Assembly (NCBI RefSeq): GCF_051020955.1
Contig: NC_135015.1
Span: 9,869,616 to 9,933,615, forward strand
Direction of reading: 5' to 3'
From: Megalopta genalis
Taxonomy: Eukaryota > Arthropoda > Insecta > Hymenoptera > Halictidae
DNA length: 64,000 bases
In this document: piece by piece, positions 1 to 14,290 of the stretch
Position numbering within the stretch: the stretch's first letter is position 1
Layout of the letters: each line of letters begins with the position of its first letter
Made by a program: the position numbers and the translations under genes
Notes under the pieces: model-generated
Databases searched by the model: none
What the model was told of the DNA's origin: nothing
Seen by the model: the letters and a program-made list of their open reading frames with translations, nothing else

Positions 1-2479
1 GTTTCCGCCTTGGTACTAGTGTTTTGACACGCGCCAAGGAGCCTTCACGAATAACGTAGTCAGATTCGGATTTGTCGGATGGTTCATGGATACCGCACGG
101 CTCGGCGGGCACGGTGAATCGCTCGCGATCATCTTCTTGTTCGCCTCGTCATCTCTGAAACGACCGTGAGAGTATCATGGGACGTAATGAGCCGGCTCCA
201 TCACAGGTTAACGAAAAGAGAGACTATACCTACCGAGATAAAAGGCCGCTAAGCGCATTTTCTCGTCGAGCCGTAACCGAGGCTCGGGAACCAGGATCCG
301 CGGACTCGGGATCGTTCCTTTACGACGTACAGTTTATATGAACCAGCGTTCATATGTATAAACTGCGGGAAAGTTATGGTTATGAGCTATTCGTGCTGCG
401 CATTCACAGACCGGTATATGAATTCTTAACCCTTACCAACGTTTATCAGGGTATACCTGTGATTATTTTAATAATTTCTTATGCCTCTGCAAAATTATTG
501 TTTCTGTTTTCTTTGGAATTACGATCCTAACGTAAAAATTTATGTATTGAATTTCTCATTTCAATGTTTGAGATTATTGAAATTATTTGTGCGCTTAATG
601 ACAAACTAGAGTTCCGACTTAATGACAAACTAATCTTCTACATATACTAGAGATCTTCTAACTATACTTCTACAAAGTGTGCTACAAATAGATGAATTAA
701 TAGCAACAGTTTTAAAAAGAAATAATTACGTTGAATATGAAGCTTTCGATTAACACTGTTTATCAACTACTGTAATTCATAATAACGTTCTCGCACAATA
801 CGTTCAATACAATACCGTTTATATTGCAGCACACATTTTAAAACCGCACAAGTCTTTTAAAATTGAAGTGGGGCACGCAAATATAGAGCGTGAATATATG
901 CAGTTCTCGGAAGATGGATGCTGTTCCCGCGCACCGTCAAGGCGAATAAAACGCGTAGGATTAACTCGCGCGTATTTATTCTTCAGTTTTAACCGGCACC
1001 TACGCGTATCAGAGGATCACTCTTGAGAAAATGGGAAAAATCTACGAGCCATAGGGATTTCTTCAAAAATATTACGGCATCACGGAAGCTACTCGAAATA
1101 AATTCCCATTTGCAGATGCCTGCACATGTAATCTTGTACTTACGCTTTAGTGAATTACGGATTAATATGGCATAATCTTTTTCGAAGGTTAACGTGTATT
1201 CACCAGTGAAAAGCACGTTCCGCAACGCAACGAACCGAGACATGCGATTATCGTCGTAGTCTAAGCATCCCAGGTTTAATTGTACGGTAAAACGGACAAG
1301 GTTGAATGAAAACCTGTCTAGTTACATTTTTTGGCAACTGTTGGAATTTCTTCATCGTACATACTCTTACGTATGCAGTTTGAATGATCATTTTTTATAA
1401 TGATTTTGCTGTCTAAATACCATCGGGAAGAGAAATACTTGCTGTATTATTAATGGCATTGCTTGACAAAGAATTATACTTTAGGCCTGGTTTGGGTTCA
1501 TATTCTAAAGACGAAAACTATTTAGCGTTATTAATGGCTATGATAATTGAGTATGAATTATAAACTAGATCCAACCTTAGCATAAATGTGCAATATATGA
1601 TGAGACAAAGAGTTTTGCTCGCAATCTAAGGAACTACGAACTCCATAAGACTTCAGAATGCAAGAAACAAGTATCTGTACGCCCTTCAGCTTTCATAAAT
1701 CAGCGGAGAAAAATCTACATGAAAATCCACGGTGCTCTCCTCGAGTTTCCTTGTATCTGTTTTCTCAGTCTCTTCTGCTACGCTTATAATGTCCTGCTGC
1801 ATATGATAAAACACTAGGGTTAGCCACAACGTCTTTGTGTCAAGCGTATAATACCAGAACAGTTGGTCGGAAGCGATTGTTAAACGGATGACAAAGTTCG
1901 CGGCACAGTGCAAGATTTAGAGCAACGTTCGCCAAAGGAAAAGGATCGTATTTTATTCAACGTATCGTGATCTCACGGAACCCCGAAAGTTTTCCGTTTC
2001 CCCCTTATCGCACCTCGGAATAACAACGCGAAAAATGAACTTTCGATGACAACGCGATATGAAAACTATTCTTCCCCGTCGAAGTTTCGACCCGCGCGGC
2101 CCTTGCTGTCGGCCATTTTATAAATTCATCAGACTGCCTAGGGGAAGGGTGATCGAAAATCTGCCCTCGTTATGCGTGCTCGTTGCAGGAAAGTTTAATG
2201 CGGTGCTTCCTATTGGGATAACTCTGTCCTACCTGTCTCCCCTGTCTCTTCATCATCGTTCGACGTTACTTTCAGAATTCGGAATTACTGTAATCTGATG
2301 CGGTAAATGTAGAAGCAAGAAACTAGGCGTACTAATTGGTATATATTTAATAGAATAATTTTTCTTTCAAATTAGTCAAATTAGAGAGGTACATATTTAA
2401 TAGAATGATTGTCCTGTCAAATTACACCTTAAAATCAGTTATAATCCTATGATATTTATTTGGTTTTTAGTATAGTTAA
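1..2479. other. Non-coding spacer, no gene recognised
   Basis: Mixed sequence: the first 350 bases are GC-richer, the rest AT-rich. Open frames are short, lack recognisable motifs and do not chain through plausible splice sites. It could be intergenic or part of a large intron of a neighbouring gene; I cannot tell. Confidence 0.5.
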
Positions 2480-2725
2480 TATCAGACTTGGGCATTATTC
2501 GAATTGTTTCGAATGAATATTTATCTAGAATAATTACTCGAATTAATTCTCTTTAGTCGAATATTTTATTCGAATAAGAATTATTCGTAATAAATTATTC
2601 TATATATTTATTCGAATAATTCTTCATAATTGTTTTTTTTTTACGTAATGTTCTTAGCACATGTGTGTTGTAAATATGAATCCTGAAATATACGATGAGA
2701 AAGATTATTCGGATAAAGGTTATTT
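2480..2725. repeat. AT-rich stretch of recurring TTCGAATAA-like motifs
   Basis: The words TTCGAAT, ATTCGAATAA and TTATTCGAA recur many times in both orientations across about 250 bases, so the stretch is partly self-complementary. It looks like a degenerate simple or palindromic repeat. No coding potential is seen. Confidence 0.5.
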
Positions 2726-5700
2726 GATCGAATAATGAAGGAAAAGTGAGTAGCAATAGAGATTGCTATTAACGTGTGTAAAAATATTGTACACTTTTTA
2801 GCAAGGGCTTCTACGTAGTTGTTTATTCTTCTCTGGTGTGATTTGGTGTAGCTTGTGATTTCCTCTTCAATTGAAGCAATTGTTAGGGTGTTCCCAATGT
2901 CATCGTTCTTGACGAGCCACGACGCTTTTAAAATCGATCGTAATATTTTTTATTGCTGATTTTCTATCTTTCTCGCTATAGCTGCACTGAATTTTGCGTG
3001 AAGACCCACAGTCTAATAATTATCGTTGAACTGTTCACATCCTTAATAAAACTAACACACCCCAAAGACGTTCAGCTGACAATGGGAAGGAAACAGCGTC
3101 GTGCTGGGGAGCAGGGTAGCAATCTCATCTTCCTTCATATGTTATCAATCAGCCGGAGCACGGAGGCAGAAGTGTCAGAAAGAAGCGGCAGGGTTGGCTT
3201 GTTCCGGCTAGTTTCTGTTGCGCTCTCTATGGAGCGTCTATCGTCGACTTTTCAGCGGGCAACAATAAACGATAGATTGCGTTGTAACTTCGTTTGGCTG
3301 GGCGACCGCGGGTGCCCGGTTCCGATCACGTGCCGCATAATAAGCGCGTGCCGGGATAATAATTCCTAAAGACACCTCCTGATGAAGGCTGTGTCGCCGC
3401 GCTAACGGGCGCATTGTCGGCCCGCGTCAACCCCGTGATTAATCCCATTATCGTGGCCGGCCCAAGCTTTCCGCGCCGCTCGTGCTGCTCGCCGATCATT
3501 TCAACGACGAGCGTAAGTCTCGAGGGCGCCGATTTTTTCAACACCGCGGGTCTGGACGTGCCTGAAAATGAGAAATCGCCTAACGAACGAAACATCGGAC
3601 GAGCTGCGTCGCGGCAAACGAGGTTAGGCAATCACTGGAAGGAATTGGTCGCGTTGGATTGAAACTTTTTAAGCGTCGAGGACGTTCGAACGCGCCCGGG
3701 CAGCTCTTCCGATTGATTTTGCTCCGGAGAACCTTCTAACCGAGCTCCCGGCTGTACATGGATGAAACTTGACAGTGGGACAGCTAAATAACATTAATCG
3801 ACTCAAGGAACGGCATATCGCGTATTGGCGCAATTACTCGCCCATGATAACTCGTTTAACAACGTCGTTGGTTCGTCGGCCAAGGTCAAGACTCCTCGAA
3901 CGTTTTATTCCCATTGAATTTCCTCATCGACCCACCCGTCGCGTCGCGTCGCGTCGGCCAGATGCAAATTGAACGCATCGGGATCGACAGAATCGACGGC
4001 TTTCCACAACATCAAATCCATTTAGCGAGGATTCATGGACGCGTTCGCACGATAAAATCGGGTTTGTAGTTATTTTCACGATGATACAATACTTTAGTCA
4101 CGCGAAGTCTCTGTAGCAGCGGTTGAAAATATGATAAGGTAGTGGAGCCGGTTACTGTGGCATGACCAATTGCTGTATGTTTGCTTTCTCCTCGGTCATA
4201 ATTAATTTTGAATTGTTTAAATGTGAGTACAAAAATTTAATTTGATAAATATAAAGATAACTATGTTCGAAAACAAACTAAGAGTCACAGCAAATTGGTC
4301 ACACCACAGTAAGTGGCGAAACAGTCATGGATAACCGAAAAGCGTCTCATAACTGTCCTAAAGTAGATATAGCGACTCTGACTTACATCGGTTTTGAATA
4401 TCTAAAGGAAATATAATGTATTTATTATGTAAAATAGAACTAGAATTGAAATGCATAACCGAAACCTAGAATCGATAGTATGTCATTCATATATTATGCG
4501 AAGAATCGAAACCGAAGTCGATATAACTCAAAACCGATAAATCTTATAATAGTTATACTTATGATAGTTGTATTATGTATTTTCTATTATATAATAGCTA
4601 GAACCGATGTATAACACTTTGAAACAATTAGAAACAATAAAACCATTTCTTAGATTCGTTTGCGCATAAAATTCAGTTTCACGCAATTCTAAACTCCGTC
4701 TCCAAAATATTCCACCACGTGTGTTTTAAGTAATCCGGCAACAGCTCGAAAGTTCCAGTAATTCCGCTGCAAAATTTTTAATTGCACATCCTACACATCC
4801 GCGCTCGCCCCAGTGATTACTCGCTTTCCTACATTTCAAACAGTGGTCGCCATAGAGCAGTACTTGAAATAACAAAAGAACTAAGAGAACCGGGCTATAG
4901 GATTAATTAACGAGCGAAAAAATGTTTTAGTGGTAGATTGCAGACATACGTTGTGATGTCGATGGGATAAATTAAAGTAGAAAGTAAAGTAAACTCATTT
5001 GACCATTGTCAGTCTTATAATTAGACCGCGGATTTTGTGCATTTACGGACAAAAGTGTGTAGCTGAAATATAAAATTGTGAAGGCATAAGAAGAATTTAA
5101 TAATATTCATACACCATTTTCAATTTATTTAAATGACTAAAAGAAACAATTTATCTTTATTTAATTCCTACTTCGAACAGTCGGTTTGCGAAACGGTATA
5201 TTATTTTGTTTAACCCTTTCAGAGTGTCGACCGAAGATGTTGTACCTATAAGCAAAAATACTAAACCAGATTGATGCAATATTGTAACGATGCGAACAGG
5301 TTTGAGAAAAAAGTAGTAACAATTTTGTGAAAAATAATAATTAGAAAATTTACATACGAACACATTAACTAAGAAAACAAACATTTCTCGAACGTAGCCA
5401 GCGACAACACATTGTTGTTCGGGTTATCATGACTGTAAGGGTTTAACTAAAATTATATTATCCGTTTTTAGTTACACATAAGTAGTCCTGTATTTCGTGC
5501 ATCGTGATTCAATTTAAACATAATATCAAACTCTTACTCCAACAATTACCCGAGCATCATAATTCTGGCAGAAGTGTGTTGCCGGTATAATATCAACCTA
5601 GACGTAAGCCAGGTGCGCGCGGCTCGCGCTCTCCTGTACGCACGACCCTCCCAACACGTTCAGAATAAGGGAGACCGGCGACACGAGTCCATAAAATCCC

Positions 5701-8700
5701 ATAAACATCGTCCCCAAGAATCCGGCGAACGCGGTGGGTGAATCGTGCCACTGAATGAAATAAAATATCGCTTTCTGCGGCAATTTTACGGCAATTTTCC
5801 GATCGGATGAAACCACTCCGCCGTGGCAGCAAACGCACCAGGTGTCGAGAAAAATCTCTGTCCCTCTTTCCTCCGCAGTCCACTCCCCTTTTTTCCAGGG
5901 AAGATGCTGCATGTTTTCCCCGGTCTAGCTAGTTTCCCTCCGAACGAACGCCTCCGGCCACTCGATTAACAGACAGTGTCGGCCAATGAATGACGCCCGT
6001 AGTTTCCGCAAAGATAGATACAGACACACGCTGGAACCACAATGACGGAAACGTGTGTGGCCCAATCGAATCGCCGGCAGACCGTAATCGAATTCGACGA
6101 GAGCCGGTGACGTTTTTTTCTATTAAACAGTCCTGTGATTCATGGTCCCCGCTCATAACGCACGCTACGGTGAACCGGCGAATTAATCGGACGCGGAAAG
6201 CTGTTAAAGCTGTACCAACTTTGATTCTAGAGATTTTATAGATTTTACCGAATCCAAAAGTTGTTTTTCTCCAACATCAACTTTTGAGAAATGTTCAAGG
6301 AAATGTCTTTTCGTCTTCAAGAATACAGTTTGTTCCAATCGTAATTGTGAATGACATTTATGTAATCTGAGACAGCGGACTATCTCAAACAATATGGTAT
6401 ATTCTTTTTAAACATTTAAATGTGTTTGAACAATGTTTAAAGACAGTAAAACAACTTGAATGTGCCGTTTATTCTCAAACATTTTGCAATATCTTTTTCA
6501 AATTATGGGTCTGTGGCAAAATCTAAAATTTGTTGGACTGCGCTGTTCATTAAATTACTGATCGACAGGAGTGACTGAAATATGAAATAACAATTGATGC
6601 AAAGTAATATTTCATGTTGCGGTTACTGAAGAGTGTTATGCCCCCAAAAGTTAATTACAACCAAGCTAGATCATAAATTCGTATTGTTTTATGTAGTATT
6701 TTGTAATTTCGTCACAAAATATAGTTCAGCCAACAAAAATCGGGAGACTGAAGAAGATTGAAAAACATTCTACCGTACTTATGAAATTCTATGACCAAGT
6801 ACTGCGGAGCTCCAAAATTCGAATAAATTTGCAAATTTGGAGGTGATGATGGTCGCGACCGTCCTATTTCTTGAAGTGACCAATTAATTTCATTGGGACG
6901 TCTAGAACAGCCGCTGCCTCGGGCGAATACGGCGAAACATTTCAAGGAAGGTATCCCCTCGTAAATCACTTGCCGGCAGAAAGAAGCAGACTCGTTTAAC
7001 GTTCCGGAATCGTTTTGGTGCAATTTTAGGCGGTAAAGCATCGGAGACGTCGCTAAACCGTCTCGCGATTTATTGGAGCAATCTCGTTCCGTGGACGGGA
7101 CAGAGGCGTCCCAAGGAGGGTGAAAAATCGATACGTAAGAGTCGGTTGGTCTTCCGGTTCAGAAATACAGGCAGAAATTTAATTTGAGCTTTTGACCGGG
7201 AACTAAGAAGTCGCGGTGACCTAAGAACAAATTTTTCGCAGAAGGAAAAACCGTTTCTCCGTCTAGTGCTTTATATTCGCAACAGAAAATCGCGATGTTT
7301 CAATATTCAGCGTTTATTTAAATCTTTGCACCGAATGAAACAACGGGATTATGTTTGCTTAAGTGTGTGTTCTAGTCTGAAATCTTCAAAACAACGAATT
7401 TTTTAATTTCATTTTCTTAAAGAATACATATAGGGATGTACGATTTTAAACAATCTCAACGACACAAATATTTCACGCAATGTTTAAAAGACTTATTTTT
7501 GAAATCTGTAAATTATACAATTTAAAAATTACATCGGCTATCATTGTTACATCAATAATTACCGTTGTAAGACTCGATAAAAGGTTAATAAAGTCTAAGA
7601 ACATGATGTTCTACGAATTCTGCTGTAACTAATGCAAAAAGATACTTAATCTTAGATAACTAAATCTACGTGCATCGATTCCAATGTTTTCTCCATTTCT
7701 GAATTAATAATTCGGATATTACTTATGTAAAAATATTTTTCATATAAAACTAATAGAAAAATCACATGAACTGCAGCCAAAACGGACATGTGGTGCCATT
7801 ATTGTTTCATCGTACTTCGTCAGTAACATTCATTATCTATTGGAATGATTAAAGGAACAAGTAATTCAATATATGTACAACTTATGTTTACGTGAAATGC
7901 AAACCACGATAATGAAAAATATACAGGTGCTTCAACGTTATTTCTGCCGAAGGGTTTGCGTATCGCCCAGCGTTTTCTTGGTGCCATTTAATTTTCTTTC
8001 GTTTAGCAGGGCTGGCCGACGAAAACAGGAGGCGGCGCGAGAGCACGACTACTTAACGTCTGTCCCCTGTGCCATTAACGCGAATCGAATCGCTTGCAAC
8101 GTTGACAATGTTCGGGCCCCTTTTGGCAACGTAAACTCGAATGACGAAGAGAGATACCGTTTCAGCAAACGCGGGCCGATATTGTGCTCGAGTGGTGTCG
8201 AGAGTGTCGGCAGGGTTCGTCTTTAGTTATGCCACGTTAGTTACGCTATGCTCGCATCACGATAAATTATATTCCGCCGGATAGAACACAGTCGATCCGA
8301 CTGCGCAGCTTTCGAATCGACGAAATTTATTCTCACGGCATTTGAAACGAACATTTTTAACGATAACGTTCTATAACTGAGCCAGTCGTTTGTGTTTCAA
8401 GTCGTTCTTGTAATATGTGGACGAGAAAGACATGCACCGGTGTGCATTTTCTGTGAACAGAGAGTTACCTACTCTTACTTATATGAAAATTGTTCTATTC
8501 AATTAATCAAAAAGTGAAATAAAAATTTATATTTTATAACTGAATACACCGATATTTGACGATACAAGTATATTATCAAGAATTAGAAAGATTTACGATT
8601 ACGAGAAGAACGGAAGTATGTATTCAAATATTTAATACAAAACGATAACATATTAATTGTTTCAATGGATTTGAATGAGACTGGCGTTTTAAAATAAAGG

Positions 8701-9410
8701 GTGATAAAAGTATTTGCAGATAGTGATTGTAAAATGGTTACAGTCGCTTTTGTTAAAGCGAGCGTAAAATAATGCTTTGAAAAAACCTAGATATTATATT
8801 TTTTTATACATGGAGTCAGTTTACTGCTTTGAGTGGCACACTTAAACGTTCTACCGTAACGAAATTTCCCGCAAAAATACGGCCCATAATCCGATTAATC
8901 GAAACGCTATCATCTCTCGCCGGACCGTTGAAATTCGATTGTTCGGAAAGAGGCAATCACGCGAAACTGTTAACGGTATCTGTAGTCTCGCGATGGACGT
9001 CGTACCATCTTTAAAGTCGTTGCACTATTTTTGCGAAACATCTTTATTAATGGCATAACGTTAAACAATTGAAGAACAAGGCAATATCTTGCCCTTGCGA
9101 GGTTCTTTCGATCAGCCAATAAAGGCAGAAGCTTAGCAAAGCGACAGCTTCCCGATAATTAATTTCTTTCTGCCGCGTTTATTTATAGTCCTTTCGAGGA
9201 ATCAACCAAATGAACGATAATACTACCGCATATAACCGACAGGGTATTTTTTGCGCTGTCCCCATCTCGAGAGACTTAATTATAAGATCTTGATTAAAAA
9301 CTCGCAAAGATATAAGCCTGCAATTATTAATGTACGTTTACGTCGAAGCAACAATAAGATACTTTTCGTTGATAAACGATGATTTATAAAAATATTTTGT
9401 TCACACTGCA
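2726..9410. other. Non-coding spacer with GC-richer islands, no gene recognised
   Basis: AT-rich background with GC-richer islands near 3.1-4.1, 5.6-6.2, 6.8-7.2 and 7.95-8.35 kb. The islands contain many CpG dinucleotides and a small GTCGC repeat near 3.94 kb. Open frames of 60-140 codons occur but show no recognisable domain. The islands may be conserved regulatory DNA or exons I cannot identify. Confidence 0.45.
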
Positions 9411-9451
9411 GAGAGAGAGAGAGAGAGAGCTATATATATATATATATATAA
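9411..9451. repeat. Compound (GA)n-(TA)n microsatellite
   Basis: About nine GA units are followed directly by about ten TA units. It is a perfect simple repeat within AT-rich spacer. Confidence 0.95.
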
Positions 9452-12359
9452 TTTGAAGAACATTTGAGAATTTTTTGCGGTTTTGAAGCAATATTTGTTA
9501 CTATATAACAAGAGACATGAGACATTCGTGCTGCTTTATATCATTGTGAGTTTACGTTCAGCCGAATTTTCAACGGCCATTTTAAAATTGTTTCATGTTT
9601 CAAATTATTCGAATTATTCAAATTATTACACTTGATATTCTGTAATACATTTCAATGTACAGGGTGTTTCAAATATTTCGGGAATCGCTTTGACGACGTG
9701 CAGTGAATATGTATATAAAAATGTATATAAAAATTATAAACGTGGTCTTGTCGAATTTAAATGATTTAAAGAAGTAATCTCAAAATAGTATTAAATAAAA
9801 ATTGATCTACAGAATCGGTATCACCTATCACTTTTAAAGTTTTTCTACAAAAACGATGAATCAATGTTCTAGTATATTCCCTTTAACCTCTCGATTTCTG
9901 TTTGGGAAACGGTTTGAATATTCAAAGAACACTTTAAAATGCAGCAGATGTTTTGAAAGTAGACACAAGTATCATCAAACGATCCCAAAATTTTAGTCAG
10001 CAAACGGGAGCAAACAAACAGGATTCTCCAAAGACGGCGATCATCAACATATCATTTAGTTATCGATTCATATTTTAGATATTTATCGATTCGTGTAGAT
10101 TGCGGATTTCTGAGTTTTTGACAAATATGAATAGCTATAATATGAAACAGTGGAAAGATTAAAAGAATCGAAGAGAATAGAATATACCACGAAAATGATT
10201 AAACCCTCTACGATTTATTAAAAAAATCAACATATTTTTTACTTATTTTACTTAGTTACACTTCGAGTTTTTTCATAGCTACACTCTTTAGCAGTTCTTC
10301 ACGCTTCTAATAATGATCCTAATTAAACGTGGTAATATATATTCATTCAATCAGACTGCATTTCTTGTATCTCACCACTTACTTTCAATCCCAGATTTCG
10401 ATAACAGAAAAATCGAATTTTGTTTCGATTATGAGGTAATTCATAACTTTCATGTTTATCGTTAATTATGTACGAAATCTTTATCGTTGTTACAGTGCAA
10501 GATGTTAAAGAACGAAACAAAGGTATATATCTCATGTATTTTGCAACAGATTCAAAACATATTTATCACGCATTCTGCAGTTTAATTGTAACTTTTTATA
10601 GACTGTTAATTAACGTCGCTTTCGCCATCATCGATTCAATTTTGCACACAGTTCCCGTTCTGAAATGGAAAATTCGTGTAATCGCGACAGTGTCTATCAA
10701 GAGGATTGAAGAGACACGCTAACGTCGGCTGGTAAAGCTTTTATGGCTCGACGCCAAACCGATCACAGATCCTTTCGGGACCGACATCCACGTGAATTAT
10801 GCGATTGCCTCCGCAGCTCGACATATGCCACGATCTTCCTGTATTCGCACGTACCCACCCCGCTCGACTTGATTCTATTGCCAGTATTACCATCCGACTT
10901 ATTTGCTCAGGCTGCGGTTCTCCTTTCAAGCTCGCGTCCCCGCGTACCGTAATCCGGCGATATATGAGCCTCGTTTGTAACTTGTAATTCCTGGTTAAAA
11001 TGCTCCACATAACTCAGAATTAGCCGTCTTCCGTTTCGACATTTCGTTGTTCTCGCAGTCGTCACGTTTTACCAGTGTTTCTTCACTGCAGCCACCATAG
11101 ATTTCTTGAAAGAAATATTTCTTTCATACTTATACCCCATATGGACACGGCTCTGGAGTAGGACCGTTCTCAACATCCAATCACTTAAGAAATTTTAGTC
11201 GTACAGGAAAATGTTATGTTTAATCCTTGGTCGGCGAACGTTTTGGAATAAAGTAATTTCTTCATTAAAGAGAAGTGTAAGAAGACAGTCACTTAAAACT
11301 AACAGTACCTTTCCCTCACACATAAATATGTAATCATTTCTGATAGAATATTCTTTAATTCAAAAGTCTTTTAACAGTACCTTTTTGTCATAAATGGATA
11401 TAATCCGCAGTTTAGTTATTATTGGGTAGACCTACGCTTCCGAGACGTCTTCCCTTGAAACATCGATTCAGTCCCTTCCAGTCTAAAATTCTGAAATGTA
11501 CAAAGTGATCGATTAAATGTTGTAGAGTAGTTTTCTAATGTATCTGCGTATTTACGTTGAAATGTTTGTATTTTACTTTCGAATGTCAGGGTAGTTGTAA
11601 TTTTTACAGCGGTATAGACTATATTCTATCATCATTGACTGCGACACAATTCTCGTTGAACAAGTTTTATCTGACTCGTGTTATTTCTTTTTAAAACGAA
11701 ACATCATCCTGTTAACTGGGTGATGATACAGATTGTTACTACATCGTTACTGTATCGCTAAAACTACCCCTACGGACGAGACTCGGTTCGTAAATATCCG
11801 CGCTGCCTGCGCGTGACGTTCTCCGAAGGGTTCATCTGCCATCCCCACCCGACCATCGAATCAATTATCATTTCATTCTCACAAAATTACCAGTAATTCT
11901 AACGCCTGTCGGATTACCGATCGATTTTCCAAAAAAGCGCAAAAATTTCGTTGAGACGACGTAAGCGGCTTAGCGGCGTGTGTCTAGCGGGGCAGCTGTT
12001 CCCAGGCGACCTATCGAAAACCCATCTCTTTATACGTATTGTTCATAGCATGAACATTAATCCTGTAAATACCGAAATTATCCGAGAAGGGCTCTTTCCG
12101 AAAAGCGGAAAACTGCACGAGCAACGCCAACGTGTAATCGTTCGGCCAGGTAGGGATGGTGCACGGATAAAAGGGCCATTTTGCAAACTCGAGAACAGCG
12201 TGTTGTCGAACCATTTGCGATTTAACAATTCAGATCATTGTCATCGGATATTTTGAAATTCGTTGATGTGAGATTGCATCGTGCATTATTAATACATGTA
12301 TGTATATGTAGCGGAAAAGAGACATGCACATATACACAGAGGAATAATACATGCATAGA
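9452..12359. other. Non-coding spacer
   Basis: AT-rich, with GC-richer islands near 10.74-10.98 and 11.8-12.2 kb. An ACAGGGTGTTTC sequence at about 9,659 resembles the ends of the small TIR elements found further right, but no partner end was found. No gene is recognised. Confidence 0.45.
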
Positions 12360-12422
12360 AAGAAATAGAGAGAGAGAGAGAGAGAAACAAAGAAAGAAAG
12401 AGAGAGAGGGAGAGAGAGAGAG

Positions 12423-12453
<31 letters not shown>

Positions 12454-12456
12454 GTG

Positions 12457-12491
<35 letters not shown>

Positions 12492-12494
12492 GTG

Positions 12495-12529
<35 letters not shown>

Positions 12530-12556
12530 AAGAAAGAAAGAGAGAGAGAGAGAGAA
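12360..12556. repeat. Purine-only GA/GAAA microsatellite tract
   Basis: About 200 bases of A and G almost without interruption, alternating (GA)n runs with GAAA groups. The complementary strand reads as a false Leu/Ser/Phe-rich open frame. Confidence 0.95.
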
Positions 12557-12988
12557 GAGAGTGATTATAAATCACGAAATTATGACTTACATTATTTCAA
12601 ATTTTGTAATTTTTCTGTAATTTTATTTAGAAATTTCTTGTCTCATCGCAATAAATAAATTTGGAGATATGTATATATATATTGTCATATAGTTCTATAG
12701 TACTCAATTGAAATATACAATAGATATTACATTAAGCGAAATTATATAAAGTTTATATACTTTATCAAAGCTTCTGAAAATATAAATAAATCAAATTTTT
12801 ATCAGATTAAATAGTATACATATTTAACGAATATAAAATTAATGTTTTAAGAAAAAACGGTATAATGTCGCCATCGGATGGCGTCACTTTAAAGCTTTAG
12901 GGATTCGTACAGCGCCAATTTTTCTGATGACAGAACGCTAAAACTGTTCTTCGAATCACAGGTGAGATATCAACTCGGTACAAACGAA
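12557..12988. other. AT-rich spacer between two tandem repeats
   Basis: Very AT-rich sequence with short TATA runs near 12.67 kb. No gene or RNA is recognised. Confidence 0.5.
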
Positions 12989-13311
12989 GTATAATAGCAC
13001 AAATGAAGTATATTAGCACAAACGAAGTATAATAGCACTAACAAAGTATAATAGCACAAACGAAGTATAATAGCACGAACAAAGTATAATAGCACGAACA
13101 AAGTATAACAGCACGAACAAAGTATAATAGCACGAACAAAGTATAACAGCACGAACGAAGTATAATAGCACGAACAAAGTATAACAGCACGAACAAAGTA
13201 TAACAGCACGAACAAAGTATAACAGCACGAACAAAGTATAACAGCACGAACAAAGTATAACAGCACGAACAAAGTATAATAGCACGAACAAAGTATAATA
13301 GCGCAAAGAAG
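12989..13311. repeat. Minisatellite, 19-bp unit, about 17 copies
   Basis: The unit is GTATAATAGCACGAACAAA, with variants at a few positions (AAT/AAC, CGA/CAA). I count 17 copies in direct tandem. The outer copies are more divergent than the central ones, as expected for arrays that grow by slippage or unequal exchange. Because 19 is not a multiple of three, all three minus-strand frames stay open and produce artefactual open frames. Confidence 0.95.
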
Positions 13312-14107
13312 TAAATTTAGCATTATATGATATGGTAGGGCCATAGACTTTGCTTGTGCTAACACCCCATGTAAATTATTACCGAAGAATAAGGCTTCAG
13401 AACTTCCATTACCATTTCCGTATCGCGCTCATCGTTACCGATATTTTAGAAATTTGAGCTTCTTAGTGACAATCGAGTATTTTGTATACTTTATTTGTAT
13501 TACGGCACGTTTTATGATTTGAAAGCCACAAATTCATACGGCGCCTATATTCAAACGACACTTCTCAATCTGGAACTAGAAGCTTTACAAACTTCGAAAT
13601 GTGATGCGTAAAGAAAGGGATTTACCGAAATAATTTTTCGAAATATTTGTGCTTCAAAAGTTTTCCTGTACCTCGAGTTCAGTTATCTATACATGTTTAA
13701 ACATTAGATTCTAAAACAGACAAGAGAATACTCAAAAGTATCATTAGGAAAAGAAATTCTTACAGTCATTGAACAACTAGAAATAATAAATTCGTCAATA
13801 GAATATTTTCGATGTAAAAATTCTTCGACACATTCATGCTATAAAAATCACTGTGTGTTTTACGTTATTAATTAATTCCATCAACGAATTAAATGTCAAA
13901 ATAGCTAAGGGAGTGCTTAATCATATTTCTAACAAGCGGAATTATTATAAATATTAAGAAGCCAGAAATAATAAATTTATTAATGAAAGGATTTATGTAA
14001 GTTATTGTGTTTCAAGTATTTGGGGACACAGCAGCCCCAATACCATTTCGATGACGAGCCCAATGTTACCGATAATCCACGCATTTAGGCGCGATAGTAG
14101 AAACAGA
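13312..14107. other. Spacer with two diverged copies of one short sequence
   Basis: A stretch near 13,405-13,500 (ATTACCATTTCC, then CATCGTTACCGAT, then GTATACTTTATTT) recurs in diverged form near 14,038-14,130. This suggests an old local duplication. No coding sequence is recognised. Confidence 0.4.
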
Positions 14108-14290
14108 ATATGTTGTATACCTTATTTCTACTAGTAGTGAACAAACTACGTAGCAAACTATCAGTCTCTGTTCAATATTTATTGAAATCCGTAGCTGTGA
14201 TTAGAAAGCAATATTTATACAAATTCACAGACTTATGAATTCAACTTACAAGAGTCGATTTTGATAAAACGGTATTTAAAAAAATCGAGG
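14108..14290 (-). pseudogene. Degenerate tail of the OR relic found beside gene D
   Basis: This stretch aligns with the relic downstream of gene D (26.71-26.98 kb). It shares the reading SVNLYKYCFLITA and the following GATAGTTTG..TACGTAGTTTGT words, then becomes unrelated. Stop codons interrupt it. It is best explained as the downstream end of the A/D duplication, more decayed here than beside D. Confidence 0.4.

Noticed and set aside
3326..3662. Overlapping open frames on both strands in a GC-rich island
   Set aside because: High GC lowers stop frequency. No conserved motif is seen in either frame.
5598..5912. Hydrophobic 104-codon minus-strand open frame
   Set aside because: No recognisable domain, no supporting neighbouring exons, and an overlapping frame of similar length exists. 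It is likely chance in a GC-richer island.
7873..8226. 117-codon plus-strand open frame
   Set aside because: Composition changes midway from AT-rich to GC-rich DNA, with no motif or splice context. Probably chance.
12222..12575. Leu/Ser/Phe-repeat open frame (minus) and Arg/Glu-repeat frame (plus)
   Set aside because: Both are translations of the GA/GAAA purine tract.
12989..13311. Possible CRISPR-like array
   Set aside because: The 19-bp units abut directly without unique spacers, and the genome is eukaryotic.
12970..13365. Long minus-strand open frames rich in Cys, Tyr, Leu and Val
   Set aside because: They are translations of the 19-bp minisatellite, open in all three frames because the unit carries no stop on that strand.
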